Shown: positions 1 through 6,197 of the stretch, one piece after another
Layout: each line of letters begins with the position of its first letter
How positions within the stretch are numbered: position 1 is the first letter of the stretch
Assembly: GCA_945949375.1 (NCBI GenBank)
Contig: CAMFEN010000001.1
Coordinates: 1 to 24,650, forward strand
Reading direction: 5' to 3'
From: an uncultured Bacteroidales bacterium
GTDB taxonomy: Bacteria; Bacteroidota; Bacteroidia; Bacteroidales; Paludibacteraceae
Length of the DNA stretch: 24,650 nt
Translations under genes and position numbers: made by a program
The notes under the pieces: generated by a model
Told to the model about the DNA's origin: nothing
The model's database searches: none
Seen by the model: only the letters and a program-made list of their open reading frames with translations

Positions 1-480
1 TACAAAAATTTTCAAATAAAAAGTTTTTTTAGATAGCAGCATCTCTACATCTTTGCGGCACATGTTCTCCGGCATTAAGCACAACGCCTGCTCCGCATAG
101 CGAACGGGCTCACCATCGTACTGCTCCACCTCGGTCATGTACATACAGAGATTATAAACGAAGGAATTGGGAATGTGCAGCGCCATTTGTTCAAGAATAG
201 CCTGCTTACGCGCCGTGCGCCCATAGGAGCCGGTCAACATATCCACATATCGCGCCGCCTCAAACGCCTGCTGCCACGCATGCTCATCATTGGTGGAAAG
301 GGCGGCTTGCTGCTGCCACAAGCGTTGTTGCGTCTCATACCACGCCACATCATGTTCATCCACGATGATACCGCGTATCTCCTGCGGTTTCTGTTTCTCT
401 TGCTCGTTGAATGCCCATACTGAGCCTATGCAGCCGACTGCTAACAGCACGACGGCGATACTAAACATTTTCTTTTTCAT
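1..480 (-). CDS. Secreted alpha-helical protein, unidentified (3' end off the window)
   Basis: An open frame runs from an ATG at 478-480 leftwards to base 1 without a stop, giving 160 residues of a longer protein. The N-terminus is a signal sequence: three lysines, then a hydrophobic stretch with Cys17 (AVGC) and, a few residues later, SVWA. It could be an atypical lipoprotein or a signal peptidase I substrate. The visible mature part is rich in Gln, Glu, Ala and aromatic residues and looks alpha-helical, with TPR-like spacing (for example HAWQQAFEAARY and AEQALCLMPEN). I do not recognise the family. It lies 109 bp downstream of the acetyltransferase on the same strand and has no clear promoter of its own, so the two may be cotranscribed. 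It is probably a periplasmic or membrane-anchored helical-repeat protein, which is an inference from composition. Confidence 0.7.
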   Translation of the reverse strand, partial: MKKKMFSIAVVLLAVGCIGSVWAFNEQEKQKPQEIRGIIVDEHDVAWYETQQRLWQQQAALSTNDEHAWQQAFEAARYVDMLTGSYGRTARKQAILEQMALHIPNSFVYNLCMYMTEVEQYDGEPVRYAEQALCLMPENMCRKDVEMLLSKKTFYLKIFV

Positions 481-589
481 ACTTCAATGTATTGATTGGG
501 TAATTTACTGTTGTGAGTGCGCTCTCATTACCGCATACACCGAAGCGCGACAATCGTTCAGCAGGCAGGGCAGATTTTTCCGATGGCTA

Positions 590-841
590 TTATTGTTTCT
601 TGGTTTGGGTTTCCATGTACTTTGCAGCAAAAGAGCATACGGGGCGGATAGTGAGGTGCTGCTGCTCGGCATATGCCAACGCCGCCTCCATCAAGAGGGA
701 GCCTATGCCTCGCCCGCTTTGGTAAGCATAAGTATGGAGAATGACCATCTCCGTATCCGTCTGCTCAAACTCCAGTTTGCCGACCAGCGTGTCCGCCTCC
801 CAAGCGAGCACTTGGCTATTCTCTACATACGTTGTAATCAT
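590..841 (-). CDS. Small GNAT-family N-acetyltransferase (YjdJ-like)
   Basis: This 83-residue protein matches the minimal single-domain GNAT enzymes (YjdJ / GCN5-related acetyltransferase class, usually 90-100 aa). The acetyl-CoA binding motif is visible as QSGRGIGSLLMEAALAYAEQ at about residues 41-60. It is followed by a basic/Pro/Cys segment (IRPVCSFAAKYM) that is characteristic of this subgroup and corresponds to the usual P-x-C-x-F/Y pattern. The family transfers acetyl from acetyl-CoA to an amine, but substrates of this subgroup are mostly unknown. The ATG start at 839-841 sits about 23 nt downstream of the inferred transcription start of a good Bacteroidetes promoter (871-902). No signal peptide is present, so it should be cytoplasmic. 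Confidence 0.85.
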   Translation of the reverse strand: MITTYVENSQVLAWEADTLVGKLEFEQTDTEMVILHTYAYQSGRGIGSLLMEAALAYAEQQHLTIRPVCSFAAKYMETQTKKQ

Positions 842-870
842 AATCGGTTTCGGTTTTTAGATTTGCGCCG

Positions 871-902
871 TAAAGGTACTGCTTTTTCGCGAAATGAGCA
901 AA
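871..902 (-). promoter_or_regulatory. Bacteroidetes-type promoter of the GNAT gene
   Basis: On the minus strand TTTG (complement of 899-902) is followed after exactly 20 nt by TACCTTTA (complement of 871-878). The Bacteroidetes sigma factor consensus is TTTG near -33 and TAnnTTTG near -7, so the second box differs at its last base only. Transcription would begin near 864, leaving a short 5' leader before the ATG at 841. Confidence 0.7.
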
Positions 903-913
903 TTTATTTGCCC

Positions 914-956
914 TAAAAAACACAGCAAGCACATTTTGTGGATGTACCTGCTGTGT
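914..956 (-). terminator. Rho-independent terminator of the TonB receptor gene
   Basis: The minus strand carries a hairpin whose arms are 949-956 with 920-927 (eight perfect pairs), then G·U and Watson-Crick pairs from 948/928 to 942/934, closing a 7-nt loop at 935-941. Six T residues follow (complement of 915-920). Two of the pairs are G·U wobbles possible only in the minus-strand RNA, which sets the direction. It lies just past the receptor stop at 992. Confidence 0.88.
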
Positions 957-991
957 GTGAACTATCATGTGGCTCGGTCGACAATGCGAGA

Positions 992-3292
992 TTAAATCTT
1001 CAAGTTTACGCCGAAGAAGTACGAGCGGGGGATGGCGGGACCATAGATATACGACGCATCGCGGTCCATACCTTGATCGATGTCGCGCTGGAAATGGTCG
1101 AGCAGGTTCTTCACGCCGAGCGCAATCTCTAAGGTGTAAGGCGTGTGGCTCGTCTTGTTGGAATAGAGGTGTATCTCATACGACACTTTCGCGTCCCACT
1201 CGAAGAAAATCGGGCTTAGCGTCTCGCAATCCGCCTCCACATAGCCCGCGTAGTGCTGCAGCAACATCCGCCCCGTAACCTTCCCGTTGGTGGTCAGTTT
1301 CAGCCCGTGCACAGGCTCAATGTTCGCAAGGAAATAACCGTAGTGGTCGGGTGTGCGGAACATGCGCGTCTGCGGTGCCAAGTCCTCCGACCATTGGAAG
1401 GGTTCGATGTAGCGGCTGTAGTTGTAGGTGTAGCCTGCCTGCAGCGAGAAGAGGTGCCCATACGCCACTTTCCCCTCCACGTTTAGTCCCGCCACGCGTG
1501 CACCGCTTGCGTTCGTCCGCGTCAGCAGCAGGTTACCCTGCGCATCATGCCCGTTCTCCACCAGCGCAAACACATTATCCAACTGCGTGAAGAAACCCTC
1601 CACGGTCATGTTGCAGTCCCACTTGCCGAAGCGTTCATACCAATCCACGCTCGCACTCACGGAGTTAGAATACTCCGGTCGCAGTCCCTCGGCAAGGCTG
1701 ATGAGCGACACCTCGCCGCCCACTGCCCCCACATGCAAGTCCTCCTCGTAGGCTTGCGGCGCGCGATAACCGCTGGCATAACTTAGGCGCATTATCACCT
1801 GTTCGATAGGTGTATACCGCAGGTTTGCCCGCGGCGAGAAGACGGGTTTCGAGAGCAGGTTATGCTTCTCCAACCGCCCGCCGATAAGCACCGACCATAG
1901 TTTATTCTTCCATTCGTTCTGCACATAGCCGCCATAGAGGTGCACCTGCTGCTCTATGTTGCGGTCGTAGCCGAGGATACGGTCGTGCAGGTCGTTGAAC
2001 GAGTACTCCACCCCCGCGCTCAAGTCGGCATTCATCCGCCCGCAGGGATACGAGAAACGGTACTGCGCACCCGTAACGGAGGTGATATCGCGCGAGTTGC
2101 CGTAGGCATTGGGGTTGTAGTTCGTGCCGAAATAACTATCGCGGTTGATATGCTGAAACGAGGAATAGACGCTTACAAAGTGCTTATTATCAGGCGTGTA
2201 GTAATCCCATTTCAGCGTCGCGGCATCGATGTTATGCTTCAGTTGCTCGGTCAGCGGCGACTCATGCGGTTGCAGGCTGTCGATGCCATAGCCGCCGCGG
2301 CGTTGCTCGGTCGTGTGGTGGTATTCGGCAGTCAGTTTGGAATAGTCGGTCGTCTTGAAGAATGAGCGGAAGCCCAGCGTGGTAGTACCTAAAAGTGGGT
2401 ATTCGGAGTAGCCGTCTTGGTCGCGGTCGTAAGGTTGACGGTTGCGTTGCACGCCAAAGAGGTAGATACCGGCTTTCTGGTTCTCGCTCACCACGCTGGC
2501 GTTCATGTTCGTACTGATGTCGTAGGTGCCAAGCTCCGTGAAGGAGGTGGTGTTCGATACATTGAAGAAGTTGCGCACGGGCTCTTTCGTGATGATATTC
2601 ACCACGCCCGCTATCGCATTCGCGCCAAACAGCGCACTGCCGCCGCCGCGGATAACCTCTATCCTGTCCACCATGCCCGCCGGCACCTGCTCCAGCCCAT
2701 AGACCGACGCAAGCGACGAGAAGATAGGACGCGAGTCCAGCAGTATCTGCGTGTATTGCCCTTCTAACCCGTTGATTCTCAGTTGTGGGACACCGCAGTT
2801 AGAGCACGACATCTCCACGCGCAAGCCCGTCTGAAAACCTAATACATCCGCCATTGATGAAGCCGAAGTGCCTTCGATAATCAGCGGCGAGACCACATTC
2901 ACAATCGTCGCCACCTCTTTCTGCTTCGTCTCATACTTATTGGCGGTAACTACCACATTATCAAGCACAAACGACTGCTCTTCTATCTGCACTTTCAGTT
3001 CCAACGTAAGGTTTGCTTTTATGATTACCTCCTGCTCCAGCGTCTCATAGCCCATCATCGAGAACACCACCGTCTGCTTACCCTCGGGCAGGTTTTTGAG
3101 AAAGTAATGCCCCGACTCATCGGTCAAACAACCGATAGTCGTCCCCTTAATCTGCACATTCACAAACGGCAAATGCTCGCCCGTATGCGCGTCCAGCACA
3201 TGCCCTGTCAAATGCGCATCTGTAGCAGACAAGAAAGACCAAAAACAACTCGCCATCACCGCGAGCACAAAACAACACAATCTTTTCTTCAT
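992..3292 (-). CDS. TonB-dependent outer-membrane receptor with N-terminal carboxypeptidase-like domain
   Basis: The 766-residue protein begins with a signal peptide (residues 1 to about 25). A CarboxypepD_reg-like beta-sandwich follows (about 27-110; LTGHVLDAHTGEHLPFVNV, then GYETLEQEV). The TonB plug comes next (about 125-245; LRINGLEGQYTQILLDSRP, VDRIEVIRGGGSALFGANA, GVVNIITKEP). A 22-strand-type barrel completes it, ending FFGVNLKI with the usual terminal aromatic/hydrophobic strand. Such receptors import scarce ligands across the outer membrane using TonB energy. The compact size and the LRINGLEG plug resemble haem, cobalamin and metal receptors rather than SusC glycan receptors, and no SusD partner is adjacent. 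The plug holds a CSNC motif (Cys163, Cys166). No TonB, ABC importer or HmuY gene lies nearby, so the ligand is open. An AAGG about 10 nt before the ATG may act as a ribosome binding site. Confidence 0.92.
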   Translation of the reverse strand: MKKRLCCFVLAVMASCFWSFLSATDAHLTGHVLDAHTGEHLPFVNVQIKGTTIGCLTDESGHYFLKNLPEGKQTVVFSMMGYETLEQEVIIKANLTLELKVQIEEQSFVLDNVVVTANKYETKQKEVATIVNVVSPLIIEGTSASSMADVLGFQTGLRVEMSCSNCGVPQLRINGLEGQYTQILLDSRPIFSSLASVYGLEQVPAGMVDRIEVIRGGGSALFGANAIAGVVNIITKEPVRNFFNVSNTTSFTELGTYDISTNMNASVVSENQKAGIYLFGVQRNRQPYDRDQDGYSEYPLLGTTTLGFRSFFKTTDYSKLTAEYHHTTEQRRGGYGIDSLQPHESPLTEQLKHNIDAATLKWDYYTPDNKHFVSVYSSFQHINRDSYFGTNYNPNAYGNSRDITSVTGAQYRFSYPCGRMNADLSAGVEYSFNDLHDRILGYDRNIEQQVHLYGGYVQNEWKNKLWSVLIGGRLEKHNLLSKPVFSPRANLRYTPIEQVIMRLSYASGYRAPQAYEEDLHVGAVGGEVSLISLAEGLRPEYSNSVSASVDWYERFGKWDCNMTVEGFFTQLDNVFALVENGHDAQGNLLLTRTNASGARVAGLNVEGKVAYGHLFSLQAGYTYNYSRYIEPFQWSEDLAPQTRMFRTPDHYGYFLANIEPVHGLKLTTNGKVTGRMLLQHYAGYVEADCETLSPIFFEWDAKVSYEIHLYSNKTSHTPYTLEIALGVKNLLDHFQRDIDQGMDRDASYIYGPAIPRSYFFGVNLKI

Positions 3293-3311
3293 ATCAAGTA
3301 CCTTTTTATTT

Positions 3312-3353
3312 AGTTTAGAGTTGACAGTTTAGAGTTGACAGTTTAGAGTTGAT
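3312..3353. repeat. 14-bp tandem repeat, three units, in the TonB receptor leader
   Basis: The unit AGTTTAGAGTTGAC occurs at 3312-3325, 3326-3339 and, with one change in the last base, 3340-3353. It lies between the receptor promoter and its start codon, so it is transcribed into the 5' untranslated region. The unit is not a multiple of three and is not coding. Copy number could vary by slippage. Confidence 0.9.
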
Positions 3354-3392
3354 AATTGTAAAATTGTCAAATATAGATGTTCTTTGGGGCTG

Positions 3393-3424
3393 CAAAGGTA
3401 CTGCTTTCCCACCAAAGCCACAAT
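3393..3424 (-). promoter_or_regulatory. Bacteroidetes-type promoter of the TonB receptor gene
   Basis: On the minus strand a perfect TACCTTTG (complement of 3393-3400) has ATTG (complement of 3421-3424) exactly 20 nt upstream, one base off the TTTG consensus. The predicted transcript would start near 3386, giving a leader of about 93 nt that includes the 14-bp repeats. I see no riboswitch-like structure or Fur-type palindrome in the leader. Confidence 0.65.
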
Positions 3425-3511
3425 ACCTAAAAATAGGGGATTTTTCACTATGTCCGCGACCGCCACCCCCATATATAAACACTATCTCCACCGAGACCAA
3501 CAGCCGTCAAT

Positions 3512-3623
3512 CTCGAAAACGACTCGAAAACGAGACGAAAACGAGACGAAGAAAAGAGCAGAGTCAAAGCTGAGTCGAAGCAGAGTCGAAGCAGAGAAAG
3601 ACCAGAGAAAAACCAGAGAACCC
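3512..3623. repeat. Imperfect tandem array of about 11-bp units
   Basis: From 3512 the sequence falls into 11-bp units. CTCGAAAACGA occurs twice, followed by two GACGAA variants (to 3555). After a 7-nt interruption GTCAAAGCTGA, GTCGAAGCAGA, GTCGAAGCAGA and three decaying CAGAGAAA units run to 3623. The general form is [GC]TCGAA[AG][AC][AC]GA. An 11-bp period rules out a conserved reading frame. The array lies about 90-200 bp upstream of the TonB receptor promoter and beyond the terminator of the lipoprotein gene. Confidence 0.8.
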
Positions 3624-3688
3624 ACCGGTTATGCAATCATCCCCGCCTGCTGAAGATACTGCGGTAATATATAACCCTCCAAGCATAC

Positions 3689-3719
3689 AAAAAGGGCTGC
3701 CACCCAAAGTAGCAGCCCC
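3689..3719 (-). terminator. Rho-independent terminator of the Ig-like lipoprotein gene
   Basis: On the minus strand GGGCTGCTAC (complement of 3709-3718) pairs with GTGGCAGCCC (complement of 3694-3703). This makes a 10-bp stem with one G·U pair around a 5-nt loop, followed by TTTTT (complement of 3689-3693). It starts about 20 nt after the stop codon at 3740-3742. Confidence 0.88.
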
Positions 3720-3739
3720 ATTATACACATAACTTTCTT

Positions 3740-4495
3740 TTAGAGAAGCATTGCGGCTATCTCATCTATTTCTGATGACTTATTCACATTGAATTGCGGC
3801 ATCTTCTTTGCGGGGCTATTACTACTATTATTCCAAGGAATATAGGTAACAAGGAAGTACGACCCCGATGAACTTGAAGCAACTTGGAAACCTACACCAA
3901 GAGTCGCTTCATCTAATGACATTGCATTAATAAGCACAAACACGCCATCTTTTTCTGAAATAGCCTGATAACGTTCTACAAGGAATCTACCAACATCAGA
4001 GTTTTTGGTATTCAACATTACCCCACAACTCGTAAGTTGGTTATTCTTAAAAGTATACATTTCTATGATACCCTTATTCATGTCTTGATAATATGCCAAC
4101 ACACCAGAAGATAGGGTTTGGTCTGGCGTTCCTTTTATGTTCTTCAATTCAGAAGGAGAAATGCCCCATTGCATAATGGGTTCTACATAGGTATAGTACT
4201 GTGGAGTAACCTCTACTTGACAAATAGCTGTTTTCCCATTGACATTGGCAGAAACGAATGTTTCACCCACATGATTACCAGTGATGGTTCCGTTACTAAC
4301 GGATGCAACAAATTCATTGCCGCTTTCCCACATAGCAGTACCATTTTCTCCTACCACATACACATACTTCGACTCTTCGTAATGTAAATTTACAGACGAA
4401 TTAGACAACACAAGTTCTTTCGAACTTTCATCACAACTTGTACATAGTAGAGCACATGCCATGATGGACATTGAAATAGAAAATAACTTTTTCAT
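3740..4495 (-). CDS. Lipoprotein with bacterial Ig-like (BIG2-type) domain
   Basis: I placed the start at the ATG at 4493-4495 because the protein then opens with a textbook lipoprotein signal (MKKLFSISMS, lipobox LCTSC, Cys20 or so). A longer in-frame extension exists upstream but has no signal or family support. The mature 230-residue part begins with acidic residues after the cysteine. It continues with an Ig-like group 2 pattern at roughly residues 30-97 (GTAMWESGNEFVASVSNGTI, then GETFVSANVNGKTAICQVEV). The C-terminal 150 residues match no family I know; they contain PSELKNIKGTPDQTL and a Ser-rich turn. Such proteins usually sit in the outer membrane of Bacteroidales. The gene is monocistronic: its own terminator follows and a promoter lies about 380 bp upstream. 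Confidence 0.82.
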   Translation of the reverse strand: MKKLFSISMSIMACALLCTSCDESSKELVLSNSSVNLHYEESKYVYVVGENGTAMWESGNEFVASVSNGTITGNHVGETFVSANVNGKTAICQVEVTPQYYTYVEPIMQWGISPSELKNIKGTPDQTLSSGVLAYYQDMNKGIIEMYTFKNNQLTSCGVMLNTKNSDVGRFLVERYQAISEKDGVFVLINAMSLDEATLGVGFQVASSSSGSYFLVTYIPWNNSSNSPAKKMPQFNVNKSSEIDEIAAMLL

Positions 4496-4873
4496 AAAAG
4501 TTTGTTTTTGGGAATTGCAAGCACCAGACAACTCGGTGAATAGAAATAAAAAAGCGTGGTGCTTCCTTCTTTGCTTATTCTCTCCATTGAGGCTCTGCAA
4601 AACCCTTCTACAAAAATAAACAATCCAAACGCCCACGCCGAATATGATAATCTTCGTCGTGGACGAAAGGACTAATCATATCCTGCAGGCGTTCATTGCC
4701 ATTCTTGTTTTGGGTAGTGAAAATTGCAGATTCCAATGGACCAAAACAAGCGCCAATAAACGCTTTTATCAAAATATATACTGAAACTTCAATGCTCGGC
4801 GGGAGCGACTTCTGCTGGGTTATAAAAGATTCGGCGTGAGCCCCACCCGCAACCCCATCTTCGGTTTCGGCGG
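4496..4873 (-). other. Long untranslated leader of the lipoprotein gene
   Basis: Between the promoter at 4874-4905 and the lipoprotein ATG lie about 370 nt that should be transcribed. A reading frame of about 90 codons (to 4608) covers much of it, but its only upstream start is a TTG inside the promoter -33 box, which would not be in the transcript. Its product resembles nothing I know. No terminator-like stem with a T-run is evident in this stretch. Confidence 0.4.
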
Positions 4874-4905
4874 CAAAATTACTACATTTTTTTGAATTAT
4901 GCAAA
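4874..4905 (-). promoter_or_regulatory. Bacteroidetes-type promoter directed to the lipoprotein gene
   Basis: The minus strand has TTTG (complement of 4902-4905), then 20 nt, then TAATTTTG (complement of 4874-4881), a perfect match to TTTG-N20-TAnnTTTG. Transcription would begin near 4867 and run left towards the lipoprotein start at 4495. It is divergent from the two plus-strand promoters at 5041 and 5220. Confidence 0.75.
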
Positions 4906-4915
4906 CACCACCCCC

Positions 4916-4952
4916 TTTTTAGCCCTCTTTTTCTTAACGAAGGCTAAAAAAA
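4916..4952. repeat. 9-bp inverted repeat between divergent promoters
   Basis: TTTTTAGCC at 4916-4924 and GGCTAAAAA at 4942-4950 are perfect inverted repeats around a 17-nt spacer. It looks like a two-way terminator, but no gene on either side would read into it in the observed layout. It may instead insulate the divergent promoters or bind a regulator. It carries no coding frame. Confidence 0.6.
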
Positions 4953-5040
4953 CACACCAACTTTCGTCCCAAAATTTCGGGGAAACCACGAAATTCGGCA
5001 TAAAAATTTCGGAGTCAGCATGATTTTTCGACAAAAAAAA

Positions 5041-5072
5041 TTTGCGGAATACAAATATCTTTTGTACCTTTG
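5041..5072 (+). promoter_or_regulatory. Bacteroidetes-type promoter P1, upstream of mlaE
   Basis: TTTG at 5041-5044 and TACCTTTG at 5065-5072 are separated by exactly 20 nt, a full match to the Bacteroidetes consensus. The start of transcription would fall near 5078. A second complete promoter lies 179 bp further on, directly ahead of mlaE, so P1 drives either a separate short RNA or a long-leader form of the mlaE mRNA. Confidence 0.75.
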
Positions 5073-5077
5073 CCCCC

Positions 5078-5190
5078 GAATTTCAAGGGGAACGTGGGCT
5101 ATATCTACTATAAATCATACTGCACAGATGCCGACAGATGCAGGCAGCAAATGAGTGCCCAAACATCCCCGCCTACTTAACCAAATTTGA
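5078..5190 (+). ncRNA. Candidate structured RNA or leader between promoters P1 and P2
   Basis: The stretch after P1 folds on inspection. GGGGA at 5087-5091 pairs with TCCCC at 5166-5170, and TGGGC at 5095-5099 pairs with GCCCA at 5157-5161. A smaller CTGCA/TGCAG stem (5120-5124, 5139-5143) or CTGC/GCAG stem lies inside. The internal loop contains ACAGATGC twice with a 10-nt period. It also carries two overlapping micro-frames: ATG at 5128 (8 codons, MPTDAGSK) and ATG at 5151 (9 codons, MSAQTSPPT), sharing ATGA. It does not resemble 6S RNA, SRP RNA, tmRNA, RNase P or a riboswitch that I know. Its ends are estimated from the promoter and the outer stem. Confidence 0.35.
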
Positions 5191-5219
5191 AAATTGCCTA
5201 ATAATTAGTGCTCAAATTA

Positions 5220-5251
5220 TTTGTATATCTCAAAAAAAAGTAGTATCTTTG
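5220..5251 (+). promoter_or_regulatory. Bacteroidetes-type promoter P2 of mlaE
   Basis: TTTG at 5220-5223 is followed after exactly 20 nt by TATCTTTG at 5244-5251, a full consensus match. Transcription would begin near 5257, giving mlaE a short leader of about 33 nt. Confidence 0.8.
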
Positions 5252-5290
5252 CAAGCGAATTGAGAACTAAAACAAAATACGCAACGAAAT

Positions 5291-6034
5291 ATGCTATTAA
5301 AAACATTTCAACATATAGGAGAATACTTCCTGCTGCTGGGGAAAGTGTTGCGATTGCCGGATAGACAACGCATGTTTTGGCGGCAGTACTCGCGGGAGCT
5401 GGAGAAGCAGGGCTTGCAGTCGCTGCCGATAGTGATTATTATCTCTGTCTTTATAGGTGCTATCCTGACCATTCAGGCGAAGACGAACACGGAGAATCCT
5501 TTTCTGCCAACGTATATCACGGGTCTGCTGACGCGAGAGACGATGTTGCTGGAGTTCTCTTCTACTATTCTATGCTTGATATTAGCGGGAAAAGTGGGCT
5601 CGAACATTGCGTCGGAGATAGGCACAATGCGTATCACGGAGCAGATTGACGCATTAGAAATTATGGGCGTGAACTCGGCGAACTACCTGATACTGCCAAA
5701 GATAACCGCCTTTATGACGATGATGCCGTTCCTCGTGATTATCTCGTCAACGATGGGACTCATCGGCGGCTGGGCGATTGGCGCGTTTACGGATATCATT
5801 ACGGTGCAAGATTATGTAGTGGGTATTCAGTATGCGTTCAACTCATGGTTCGTGTGGTATGGCATCATCAAAGCGTTGGTGTTCGCCTTCCTGATTACCT
5901 CGATGGCATCGTACTATGGATATTACGTGCGCGGCGGGGCACTGGATGTGGGGCGCGCAAGTACGAATGCCGTGGTGAACTCGAGTATTGTGATACTCTT
6001 TGCCGACTTGCTTTTAACGAAGTTACTGCTGTAA
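5291..6034 (+). CDS. mlaE: MlaE-family ABC permease (phospholipid transport)
   Basis: The 247-residue protein is a full-length MlaE/YrbE permease. The hallmark segment EIGTMRITEQIDALEIMGVN lies at about residues 112-131. Hydrophobic membrane segments occur near 47-65, 83-105, 135-165, 185-210 and 230-245. MlaE forms the inner-membrane core of the MCE-type transporter, which moves phospholipids between the inner membrane and the periplasm and maintains outer-membrane lipid asymmetry. In the complex two MlaE bind two MlaF ATPases and an MlaD hexamer. The ATPase gene follows 163 bp downstream. The substrate-binding MlaD (MCE) gene that often accompanies this pair is not in the window. Expression is probably from the promoter at 5220, perhaps also from 5041. 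Confidence 0.93.
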   Translation: MLLKTFQHIGEYFLLLGKVLRLPDRQRMFWRQYSRELEKQGLQSLPIVIIISVFIGAILTIQAKTNTENPFLPTYITGLLTRETMLLEFSSTILCLILAGKVGSNIASEIGTMRITEQIDALEIMGVNSANYLILPKITAFMTMMPFLVIISSTMGLIGGWAIGAFTDIITVQDYVVGIQYAFNSWFVWYGIIKALVFAFLITSMASYYGYYVRGGALDVGRASTNAVVNSSIVILFADLLLTKLLL

Positions 6035-6042
6035 GCATGCAA

Positions 6043-6054
6043 GACCGCTTCGCT
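6043..6054. repeat. 12-bp element inverted relative to 7151-7162
   Basis: GACCGCTTCGCT here is the exact reverse complement of AGCGAAGCGGTC at 7151-7162. The two sit just after mlaE and just before the prodomain-like gene, flanking mlaF. A partial copy, GACCGCT, occurs at 6974-6980 right after mlaF. The sequence is common-looking intergenic palindromic material, without a target-site duplication or transposase. Confidence 0.5.
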
Positions 6055-6059
6055 AAAAG

Positions 6060-6117
6060 ATAAAAGATAAAGGATGAAGGATGAAAGACTTATTACCTTC
6101 GTCTATGAGTTTCAGAG
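6060..6117 (+). repeat. Dispersed intergenic repeat, copy A
   Basis: The last 38 bp (6080-6117) match 7532-7569 at 35 of 38 positions. A purine-rich lead-in of about 20 bp (6060-6079, ATAAAAGATAAAGG-type) also matches 7512-7531 at 16 of 20. In addition GGATGAAAGACT (6079-6090) is repeated inverted at 6130-6141, so the mlaE-mlaF gap can form a hairpin with a 39-nt loop. It does not code. Confidence 0.8.
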
Positions 6118-6197
6118 TTGATTCTATTTAGTCTTTCATCCTGTGTCCTTCATCCTTCATCCAAATAGTGTCCTTTATCCTTAATCCCAAAAAGACA

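Noticed and set aside
290..916. 208-codon plus-strand reading frame
   Set aside because: It runs antisense through the GNAT gene and the left-edge gene, which both have family or signal-peptide support; its product is rich in Cys and Arg with no domain.
3293..3392. Cobalamin or other riboswitch in the TonB receptor leader
   Set aside because: The leader is only about 93 nt, nearly half of it simple repeat, with no conserved riboswitch core.
3349..3653. Overlapping plus- and minus-strand frames across the repeat array
   Set aside because: They are translations of 11-bp repeats and a promoter, with frame changing between units and no plausible start context.
4608..4904. 98-codon minus-strand reading frame upstream of the lipoprotein gene
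   Set aside because: Its TTG start lies in the -33 box of a perfect promoter, so it would not be in the transcript, and the product has no recognisable domain or signal.
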